Below are positions 1 to 5,471 of a stretch of 17,089 bases of DNA, one piece after another; positions within the stretch are counted from its first letter, which is position 1, and each line of letters begins with the position of its first letter. A program made the position numbers and the translations under genes. A model generated the notes under the pieces. The model searched no databases. It saw only the letters and a list, made by a program, of their open reading frames with translations, and was not told where the DNA came from. Source of the stretch: Silvimonas sp. (lineage in GTDB: Bacteria > Pseudomonadota > Gammaproteobacteria > Burkholderiales > Chitinibacteraceae); the NCBI GenBank assembly GCA_030151005.1, contig JASLES010000148.1, positions 1 through 17,089 on the forward strand. The letters run 5' to 3'.

Positions 1-1
1 C

Positions 2-622
2 TCCTGCACCTTGCCCGGGTGCAACCAGGGCTTGCCGCTGCTGTTGCAGCAACAAAGTACGGTTTTCACTTTGCCGGATATTGGCGACGCATTTGCCCGG
101 CACCTGGTCGGTCAGTACCAGCAACTGACCGCAAACCAGCATGGGGATGGCCGTGTCCTGCGCGAACTGGCCAGCTCCTATTACGGCATTACCTGGGGGC
201 AAGTCGATGAAGGAATGATGCTGGACGCATTTAACCGTTTGCAGCGGATTCCCTATTATCTGCGCGCCTTGGTGGAACACCTGGTGCTCAATCCAGAATG
301 CCCGCCAGAGCAGGCTTTGCAGCTACAACTGGCTCATTTGCAACGCCACAGTGTGGCGACATTGGCGTGGGAGGAAATGAGCCGGCTGGACCGACTCTTG
401 TTGATGCAGGTGGCCAAAGGGCTAAGCCGGTTTTATGGCACGCAAATACGGTCCTGGCTGGCAGAGGAAGTCGGGCTGACGGATGTTTCTACCTCTCAGG
501 TACAAAGTAGCCTAAAGAAGCTGGTCCGTAACCGGGTGCTGGTGCAAGACGCACAGGGCGGCTATCACCTGATTGATCCCCACCTGGCCGCAGCCGTGTC
601 GGCCAGAGGGGACGCCGAATAA
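2..622 (+). CDS. ATPase-like protein, C-terminal part (5' end outside the window)
   Basis: The reading frame is open to the left edge, so about 206 C-terminal residues are visible and the true start lies upstream. No Walker motif is in the visible part. What remains is mostly helical (LRELASSYYGITWGQV, RIPYYLRALVEHLV). It ends in a likely winged-helix domain at roughly residues 120-200, with 'LDRLLLMQVAKGL', then 'STSQVQSSLKKLVRNRVLV' and 'GGYHLIDPHLAAAV'. That order, a helix pair followed by a beta wing and a 'Y-x-I-x-DP' ending, is typical of the tail of archaeal-ATPase/COG1672-like AAA proteins, which is the basis for the call. Function and substrate are unknown. The gene converges on the EamA exporter gene with 10 bp between the stop codons. 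I see no terminator hairpin there. It could also be another wHTH-tailed NTPase or regulator. Confidence 0.55.
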   Translation, partial: SCTLPGCNQGLPLLLQQQSTVFTLPDIGDAFARHLVGQYQQLTANQHGDGRVLRELASSYYGITWGQVDEGMMLDAFNRLQRIPYYLRALVEHLVLNPECPPEQALQLQLAHLQRHSVATLAWEEMSRLDRLLLMQVAKGLSRFYGTQIRSWLAEEVGLTDVSTSQVQSSLKKLVRNRVLVQDAQGGYHLIDPHLAAAVSARGDAE

Positions 623-632
623 TCAGGGTTGA

Positions 633-1565
633 CTAGCGGGAGTGCAGAGGGCGCGTCGGGGCAAAACCATGCCCCTTGAACACCCCATTGGCGACAGCAA
701 CGCCGGCCAGGATCACCGCCAGCCCAGCCACATGCCACCAGTGCAGCTGTTCACTCAGGAGTGCCAGCGACATGATCGTGCCAAAAGGCGGGATCAGGTG
801 CATGAAACTGCTGGCGCGGGCGCCGCCCAGGCCACCAACTGCCACGTTATAAAACTGGTAAGACAACACCGATGGGAATACGCCAAGGAACAGCAACACG
901 CCGCCACTTTGCAGGGTGACGTGCGGCAGGCCACGCAGAGACCATTCCAGCGCCACCGCGGGCGCCAGGCACAACGCCCCGGCGGCAATCACGGCAAAGA
1001 GCAGGGCAGGTTTGTCTACGCTGGCCGGAATGTGCCGTAGCTTGAGCGTATACGCCGCCCAGCACACCACCGCTGCCAGAATCCACAAGTCGCCGGGGTT
1101 CAGCGTTAGTTGCAACAAGGCGGCCGGGTGTCCGCGGGTCAGAATGAATGCCACGCCACAGAAGGACAAAGCGGTCCCGATTGTCTGGGCAATGGTCATG
1201 CGCAGGCCGCAAAACAGGTGCCCGCCCAGTAAAACCCCCATAGGGATAAAGGCACTGAGCATGACCGCGTTGGTGGCGCTGGTTTGCGTTACGCCGCGAT
1301 AAATCAGCGTATTGCACAGTGCAATCCCGGCAAGGCCGAGCACCACAATGGCACGCCAGTGCGGGCGTAATTGCGGCAACGTGGTGCGCCAGCGCGGCAA
1401 GACGACAGGGGCCAGACACAGCAAAGCGACCAGCCAGCGGCCGAAAGAAATGGTCAAAGGGGAGAGCTGGCCGTGCAAAAAGCGCCCGGCGACAAAGTTG
1501 CCGGCCCAGAACAGCGCGGCGAGCGTGGCCAGAACAACTGGCCGCGAATGCGGGGTAGTAGACAT
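633..1565 (-). CDS. EamA/DMT-family inner-membrane transporter (RhaT/YdcZ-type exporter)
   Basis: This is a 310-residue, strongly hydrophobic protein, the usual size of a ten-helix drug/metabolite transporter made of two EamA repeats. The first repeat opens with 'LATLAALFWAGNFVAGRF', the classic EamA start, followed by 'SPLTISFGRWLVALLCLAP'. The second begins near 'GDLWILAAVVCWAAYTLKLRH' and ends with 'HLIPPFGTIMSLALLSEQLHWWHVAGLAVILAGV', the characteristic penultimate helices. Members export amino acids, metabolites or drugs, and the substrate cannot be read from sequence. The frame stays open upstream to 1655. I chose the ATG at 1565 because AGGA sits 8 nt before it and the protein then starts like its family. 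That AGGA lies inside a perfect hairpin (see 1568-1587). The gene converges with the ATPase-like gene on the left. Confidence 0.9.
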   Translation of the reverse strand: MSTTPHSRPVVLATLAALFWAGNFVAGRFLHGQLSPLTISFGRWLVALLCLAPVVLPRWRTTLPQLRPHWRAIVVLGLAGIALCNTLIYRGVTQTSATNAVMLSAFIPMGVLLGGHLFCGLRMTIAQTIGTALSFCGVAFILTRGHPAALLQLTLNPGDLWILAAVVCWAAYTLKLRHIPASVDKPALLFAVIAAGALCLAPAVALEWSLRGLPHVTLQSGGVLLFLGVFPSVLSYQFYNVAVGGLGGARASSFMHLIPPFGTIMSLALLSEQLHWWHVAGLAVILAGVAVANGVFKGHGFAPTRPLHSR

Positions 1566-1567
1566 GC

Positions 1568-1587
1568 TTTTTTCCTGTAGGAAAAAA
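1568..1587 (-). promoter_or_regulatory. Hairpin that hides the ribosome binding site of the EamA gene
   Basis: The 20 nt directly upstream of the EamA start codon read, on the coding strand, TTTTTTCCTACAGGAAAAAA. This is an 8-bp perfect inverted repeat around a 4-nt loop. The 3' arm contains the Shine-Dalgarno AGGA. In mRNA the ribosome site would therefore be paired in a weak, A-U-rich stem, which could make translation depend on temperature or a trans factor. The symmetry is seen directly. The regulatory role is inference. Confidence 0.4.
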
Positions 1588-1787
1588 TGGATCGATCCGC
1601 GTAGATGGCTTGTGGCCGGCGCGGGTGGTGTGGGCAAAGACAGGCTTGGCCCCATGACTTACAAGCAATGGGTATGCCTGTTGTCATATCTGCATGGGAT
1701 TTTATGCGGAGAAAGGTTAAAGATGTTGACCTTTCTGGTGAGCGGGTCAGATGAATGGCGCTGACGCAACAGTTGCCCGCGCCAGGC

Positions 1788-1824
1788 AAAAAAAATCCCC
1801 CGAACGCCAGGAGACGATCGGGGG
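1788..1824 (-). terminator. Rho-independent terminator on the minus strand, far from any gene end
   Basis: On the minus strand a 7-bp stem CCCCCGA/TCGGGGG with a 14-nt loop is followed by ATTTTTTTT. The form is textbook, but the nearest minus-strand coding end, the porin stop, is almost 490 nt upstream. It closes either a long porin 3' UTR or an unannotated small RNA. Confidence 0.7.
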
Positions 1825-1940
1825 CTTATAAGTTAGCGTGCTCTTGCTGCTACCTTGCGGCAGACTGCCCCGGCGCGATGTTTTGCGCTGGCAAGAAAGG
1901 CAGTGATCAACACACTGTTACGCCTGAGGACGCCACAGCA

Positions 1941-2040
1941 CGTGATTTGAAAACCGGCTGCAAACCCGGGTACCGCAGCACAAGGGCCGCTGGCAGGGCG
2001 TGACAGCACCGTGCATCGTTGCACCGGTTTTTAAATCACG
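1941..2040. repeat. 100-bp element bounded by 17-bp inverted repeats
   Basis: The left arm CGTGATTTGAAAACCGG (1941-1957) and the right arm CCGGTTTTTAAATCACG (2024-2040) are reverse complements at 16 of 17 positions, with 66 bp between them. The interior has no open frame worth calling. It could be a miniature inverted-repeat element or a long-range RNA stem ahead of the terminator at 1788-1824. No target-site duplication is obvious. Confidence 0.5.
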
Positions 2041-2264
2041 ACTATCGTTATTGCTTTATTGGTTTTCGTTTCCGGGGTCGAACAGAATGGCCGGCTGTTC
2101 TGGTTTCGTTTTGACTTGCAGGCGGGGCGCGACCGGACCCCTGGTACCACATTATGTCTTCAACACTTCAACCGCAAGGTGATGCACGGACAACCCCGCC
2201 GTAGCGACGCTGTCCGTGTCTCATCCTTTGGCATTGCTGCCAGATCTCCTCCATCCGATTGATT

Positions 2265-2300
2265 GATTGCCGCGTGGACCGGACCGTTCACACGGCAATC
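2265..2300 (-). terminator. Stem-loop just after the porin stop codon
   Basis: Arms at 2265-2276 and 2289-2300 form a 12-bp stem on the minus strand (GATTGCCGTGTG with CACGCGGCAATC, one G-U pair) around a 12-nt loop, starting 12 nt after the porin stop. No T-tract follows, so it may protect the mRNA 3' end or terminate only weakly. Confidence 0.35.
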
Positions 2301-2312
2301 ACCATCAGATTC

Positions 2313-3638
2313 TTACCACCATGCTTCAGCTTGCACGCCGAAGGAGCTACCGTTGGTGCTGCCTTCGTAGACGCTATGAACGCCCTTGCTGGAAACAGCA
2401 TTCATCGGGTTGCTCATGTCGTTGCGAGCTGCATCGTTCCACTTGGCGTACGTGTAGAACAAGCGCAGTTCCGGACGAGCATAAGCGCCCTTGCCAGCGG
2501 CTGCGGTCAGAGCAAACGTGACCTTGGTGATGTTTTCAGTTTCGTTGGTGCTATCCGGCTTGTACGATTCATAGCCAAGTTCGGTTGCGAAACCGAAGAT
2601 GTCAGTGAAGTGGTACTGCGGACGAATACCAACTGCCCACCATGTGTCGTTGCTAGCACCGGCGTACGAGTACTTGTCTTGACGGTACACAGCGTGGCCC
2701 AGCATGGTGAACTTGCTGTCCTTCGGTTCCAGAGTGAAGTTATCCAGAATCTGAAGGGTGTTGTCGTCGGTGTTGGCAGACTGGTTGATGCTGCTGAAGT
2801 TACCAGTTGCGTTGGCGCCGCGGCCGTATTGCAGACCGATACGGTTGGAACCAACATCACCCAGCGGGTGGTCATACAGAGCCGACAGGTACCAACCGCT
2901 GCTGGTTTGAGCAGTCGGAGTCGTGGTGGTGATACCGGTGGTGGCATCAGTCACGGTGGTGTTGTCGGAGTGCCATGCGCCAGTCAGGCCAGCGTTAAAC
3001 GTGAACGCGCCAGGACCTGCCTTGATGTTGGAAACCTTGAACAGGTTTTCCAGCCAGGTGCGGCCCAGGTCGTTGGAGTCAGCCGGACGCATCAAAGCGT
3101 AGCTGAACATCACGTCGTTACCCAGGTTGATGTTTTCGATACCAGCACCCGAGCCGTCACCGACCAAGTACTTGTAATCGAGCATGTGCAAGTCAGGACG
3201 ATCGTAGTAACGCAGACCGGCCCACAGCACAGCATCTTTCAGAGCACCGTCGCCCCAGTGAGCAACGCTGATGTAGTTCTGGGCAAATGCCAGCTTGGTA
3301 TCCCAGTAGTCAGCGGAGTACGGAATGTCCGTGTTAACCATGGTGTGTGCAGTCCACACAGCGCCATTGGATTGGTTGAACACAGGGATGTCCAGACCGA
3401 TTTCGCCGTAGGCATCGCACTCGTTACCCAGACGGAACTTGGCATAGCCAACGCCGAAACATTGCATGTTGCCGCCCTTGCCGGCTTCGCCCCAACCTGC
3501 GCGGAAGTAACCGTTGGACGTTACGCTGCCTACAGCGGCTTGCAGCGGAGTCGGAGTTGCATCATCAGCAATTGCCATCGCGCCGGTAGCCAGCATGGCA
3601 GCTGCCGCGAAGTGGGTAATACGGAACTTGAAGTCCAT
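2313..3638 (-). CDS. lamB: LamB-type outer-membrane sugar porin (maltoporin family)
   Basis: A 441-residue outer-membrane protein starting MDFKFRITHF, with a signal peptide ending around 'LATGAMA'. Several stretches match the LamB family. Near the mature N-terminus come 'GYFRAGWGEAGKGGNMQCF' and 'FRLGNECDAYGEIGL', which correspond to the Cys-containing first strands of maltoporin. Then come 'AVLWAGLRYYDRPDLHMLDY' and 'GSGAGIENINLG' (compare 'IWAGKRFYQRHDVHMID' and 'GPGAGLENIDVG' in E. coli LamB). The C-terminus 'FGVQAEAWW' is the LamB-style ending. Such proteins form 18-stranded trimeric channels for maltodextrins or other oligosaccharides, and which sugar is used here is not known. The frame is open back to 3788, but the start at 3638 is the one that gives a clean signal peptide, with a purine-rich AGAGAGAG upstream. 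I infer that it feeds the ABC importer at 8422-13001. Confidence 0.88.
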   Translation of the reverse strand: MDFKFRITHFAAAAMLATGAMAIADDATPTPLQAAVGSVTSNGYFRAGWGEAGKGGNMQCFGVGYAKFRLGNECDAYGEIGLDIPVFNQSNGAVWTAHTMVNTDIPYSADYWDTKLAFAQNYISVAHWGDGALKDAVLWAGLRYYDRPDLHMLDYKYLVGDGSGAGIENINLGNDVMFSYALMRPADSNDLGRTWLENLFKVSNIKAGPGAFTFNAGLTGAWHSDNTTVTDATTGITTTTPTAQTSSGWYLSALYDHPLGDVGSNRIGLQYGRGANATGNFSSINQSANTDDNTLQILDNFTLEPKDSKFTMLGHAVYRQDKYSYAGASNDTWWAVGIRPQYHFTDIFGFATELGYESYKPDSTNETENITKVTFALTAAAGKGAYARPELRLFYTYAKWNDAARNDMSNPMNAVSSKGVHSVYEGSTNGSSFGVQAEAWW

Positions 3639-3832
3639 TTTTGGTACTCTCTCTTTGCTCGAGTGTGTAAACCCGTCTGCACGGGGACTCAAAATAGCCA
3701 GGGTCGCTGCCACGACGCTTGCTACATTCGGGAACACAAAGCGGCAGACTACATAATTGCCGCCGTAGTAATAACTTGCCCGCTTCACCAGTCGGCCGTG
3801 GAAAGTTGAATGGTGAAATGGGTCCTCCCTTC

Positions 3833-3869
3833 AAGCCTCAAGGCACTGCCTTGGGGCTTCTTTCATTTC
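3833..3869 (+). terminator. Orphan plus-strand terminator-like hairpin upstream of the porin
   Basis: AAGCCTCAAGGC pairs with GCCTTGGGGCTT (one G-U) around a very short loop, then CTTTCATTTC follows. Read on the plus strand it resembles a rho-independent terminator, but no plus-strand gene precedes it. On the minus strand it would be a stem-loop at the very 5' end of the porin mRNA if the promoter at 3870-3897 is right. Confidence 0.5.
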
Positions 3870-3897
3870 GGTGTACCTATCGGCACCATGTAGTCAA
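3870..3897 (-). promoter_or_regulatory. Candidate porin promoter
   Basis: On the minus strand TTGACT (3897-3892, 5 of 6 to the -35 consensus) is followed after 16 bp by TACACC (3875-3870, 3 of 6). Just upstream, at 3906-3914, lies GTTTATTAG, which matches the core of the paired motif in the ABC/two-component promoter region at 8 of 9 positions. The implied leader is about 225 nt. The weak -10 makes this tentative. Confidence 0.3.
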
Positions 3898-4034
3898 ACC
3901 CGCGTGTTTATTAGGTTTGAATAATGTATTAATGGTGATCCGAAGGTGTGCTCAAAAGCGTGCAACTGCTTGTAAGCTTGTTCCGAAACTGTGCGTTGAC
4001 GATAAGCAGGGGCGTGTTTTGCAGGAATCAGTAG

Positions 4035-4057
4035 AACACCTGTCGGGTGTTTTTCTT
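4035..4057 (+). terminator. Second orphan plus-strand terminator-like hairpin
   Basis: AACACC-TGTCG-GGTGTT forms a 6-bp stem, and its 3' arm runs into TTTTCTT. No coding region precedes it on this strand. It may end a small RNA starting in the preceding AT-rich stretch (GAATAATGTATTAAT near 3919-3933 is the best promoter-like sequence). Confidence 0.45.
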
Positions 4058-4449
4058 AGGTAAATGTCCTTATGCGATTTGGCCAAATTTGCTCAAAAAA
4101 ACACTGGACACAGTGAAAAACATACCAATTTTTAAGGTGTTCCCCGTAGTCGAAGGCTGCTTTGCTACTTTTTTTGGCGTTTTGGGTGCCTGTTAAAAAA
4201 TGTTGCAAAAAATGGACAGTAGCAACAATTCGTGCAAACGATTTCACCTGAAATCGATCAGACAGCCAGTTGAAGAAGGTATCTATGTTTAGTATCGCGA
4301 AAAATGCACGGTTATGACCGGGGGTGTCAGAATTGCCCTGGCGCGCTCTGCCAGGCCCGCCTGGAACCGCTTTCTGCGCCGATGCTTGTAAACAGCAACT
4401 GGTCTTTGTGCTAACCTGCAAGACAAGTTTTCCCACAGGTTTCATATCA

Positions 4450-5064
4450 ATGGCTAAAGGCACCATTTTTGTCGTGACCGCCCCTTCGGGCGCCGGCAAG
4501 ACCACACTGGTGGCGGCTTTGCTTGCCGCTGACCAGCAGATCCAGCTTTCTGTTTCCTATACCTCACGCGTGGCGCGTGCCGGTGAAGTGGATGGCAAGG
4601 ATTACCACTTTGTTGATCGTGCCGCGTTTGAGGGCATGATCCAGGCGGGCGATTTCATCGAATGGGCCGAGGTGTACGGCAATTATTACGGCACCTCGAA
4701 AAAGTGGCTGGAATCGGTCATCGATGACGGCCGCGATATCTTGCTGGAAATCGACTGGCAGGGCGCGCAGCAGGTGCACAAGCTCTTCCCGGAATCCGTG
4801 GGTATCTTCGTGCTGCCGCCTTCTATCAACACGCTGGAGCAACGCCTGCGTGCGCGCGGCAAAGATCCGGAAGAGGCCATTCAGCGTCGCATGTCCAAGG
4901 CGCGTGAAGAAATGGGTCACGTCAGCGAAGCCCAGTATGTGATCATCAACGAGCATATTGATGACGCCGTGCGCGACATCATCAGTGTGGTGCGTGCCGA
5001 ACGTCTGCGCGGCGATCGTCAGGCCGTGCGCCATGCGGACCTCGTGAACTCGCTCAAAGCTTGA
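4450..5064 (+). CDS. gmk: Guanylate kinase
   Basis: A 204-residue protein, the normal length for bacterial guanylate kinase, which converts GMP and ATP to GDP and ADP in the cytoplasm. The P-loop 'APSGAGKTTL' is at residues 10-19. The GMP-binding region follows: 'SYTSRVARAGEVDGKDYHFV', then 'GDFIEWAEVYGNYYGTS'. The lid and core continue with 'DILLEIDWQGAQQV' and 'IFVLPPS'. The usual TTR-x-PR of the GMP loop reads TSR-x-AR here, a mild variation. The ATG at 4450 is chosen because the protein then begins MAKGTIFVVTAPSG as in relatives, with AGG about 10 nt upstream. It is the first gene of gmk-rpoZ-spoT, which links GMP metabolism to RNA polymerase and the stringent response. The yicC gene often found before gmk is absent. 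Confidence 0.97.
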   Translation: MAKGTIFVVTAPSGAGKTTLVAALLAADQQIQLSVSYTSRVARAGEVDGKDYHFVDRAAFEGMIQAGDFIEWAEVYGNYYGTSKKWLESVIDDGRDILLEIDWQGAQQVHKLFPESVGIFVLPPSINTLEQRLRARGKDPEEAIQRRMSKAREEMGHVSEAQYVIINEHIDDAVRDIISVVRAERLRGDRQAVRHADLVNSLKA

Positions 5065-5088
5065 TCTGGTACAATAAGCACCATTCAA

Positions 5089-5127
5089 GGCCATAACGGG
5101 TTCTCGTCATGGCCGTTTTGGTTTTTT
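5089..5127 (+). terminator. Hairpin with T-tract between gmk and rpoZ (terminator or attenuator)
   Basis: GGCCAT (5089-5094) pairs with ATGGCC (5109-5114). An inner ACG/CGT extends the stem past one mismatch, and GTTTTGGTTTTTT follows. TACAAT at 5070-5075, just past the gmk stop, resembles a -10 box, although its -35 is poor. So rpoZ may be partly insulated from gmk or driven from here. Confidence 0.5.
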
Positions 5128-5176
5128 GGGGCGGCGTTATCACGACCCGTCCCGGTTAGATTGGAGAACGACTTAT

Positions 5177-5383
5177 ATGGCACGCGTTACTGTTGAAGAC
5201 TGCCTGAACCGCATCGAAAACCGTTTTGATCTGACGCTGGCAGCTGCCTACCGCGCTCGCCAGATCGCCAACGGCTCTACCCCGCAAGTGGATGCCCCGG
5301 GTCGTGACAAGCCCACCGTGCTGGCCCTGCGCGAAATGGCTGCCGGCCTTGTTGGCCGTGAAATGCTGAACCGTCGCTCTTGA
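5177..5383 (+). CDS. rpoZ: RNA polymerase omega subunit
   Basis: A 68-residue protein beginning MARVTVEDCLNRIENRFDL, the conserved omega N-terminus, followed by 'LAAAYRARQIANG' and 'KPTVLALREMAAGLVGREML'. Omega binds the beta-prime subunit, helps assemble RNA polymerase, and in proteobacteria forms one of the ppGpp sites on the enzyme. It is shorter than the 91-residue E. coli protein. This is normal for many betaproteobacteria, which lack the long C-terminal tail. The start is set by GGAGA (5162-5166) and by the family N-terminus. Upstream in-frame residues are unlike omega. Its place between gmk and spoT is the usual one. Confidence 0.97.
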   Translation: MARVTVEDCLNRIENRFDLTLAAAYRARQIANGSTPQVDAPGRDKPTVLALREMAAGLVGREMLNRRS

Positions 5384-5432
5384 TCCGCAGCGCGTTTCAC
5401 CCCACCTGACATCTATATATTAAATATGGAAA

Positions 5433-5454
5433 CGGCCGTCCTTCACGACGGCCG
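5433..5454 (+). promoter_or_regulatory. Perfect hairpin immediately before the spoT ribosome site
   Basis: CGGCCGTC (5433-5440) and GACGGCCG (5447-5454) form an 8-bp GC-rich stem with a 6-nt loop. GGAG, the spoT ribosome binding site, begins 5 nt later. On the plus strand no T-tract follows, so it is not a terminator for rpoZ. It may set rpoZ/spoT mRNA stability or act as a processing point. Confidence 0.4.
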
Positions 5455-5471
5455 GGGTGGAGTGTCCCCTT

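Larger units (their letters stand above)
1588..2312. other. 725-bp intergenic region with inverted repeats, no credible gene
   Basis: This lies between the EamA gene and the porin stop. Short open frames here have no ribosome sites and no family resemblance. It contains a minus-strand terminator (1788-1824), a 100-bp inverted-repeat structure (1941-2040), a hairpin with 8-bp perfect arms CACGGACA/TGTCCGTG (2185-2192 with 2211-2218), and a 12-bp stem beside the porin stop (2265-2300). The density of structure suggests a long porin 3' UTR or a separate minus-strand small RNA. It should also hold the EamA promoter, which I could not identify. Confidence 0.6.
3639..4449. other. 810-bp AT-rich gap between the porin and gmk, no credible gene
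   Basis: The two flanking genes diverge, so this region must carry both promoters. It contains the candidate porin promoter (3870-3897), two plus-strand terminator-like hairpins (3833-3869, 4035-4057), a 12-bp perfect palindrome ATTTGGCCAAAT (4077-4088), and a small CACTG/CAGTG hairpin (4102-4115) that is followed by T7 when read on the minus strand. Close to gmk there is a CCTGGC/GCCAGG hairpin (4337-4355). The part from about 3870 to 4320 is visibly richer in A and T than the genes around it. Confidence 0.6.

Noticed and set aside
1755..2262. Small open frames in the gap between the EamA gene and the porin
   Set aside because: They are short, Cys/Arg-rich, lack ribosome sites and cross the inverted repeats and terminator. 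They are better explained as non-coding.
3639..3788. A longer porin with 50 extra N-terminal residues
   Set aside because: The frame is open upstream, but the extension would bury the signal peptide, and the start at 3638 has a purine-rich ribosome site.
2259..3809. A long plus-strand open frame opposite the porin
   Set aside because: The minus strand encodes an unmistakable LamB-type porin with a signal peptide. The plus frame has no ribosome site and no recognisable domain.
4056..4505. A 149-residue minus-strand frame in the AT-rich gap before gmk
   Set aside because: Its start codons lie inside gmk, it lacks a ribosome site and shows no family motif. I could not support it as a gene, though part of it is less obviously random than other shadows.
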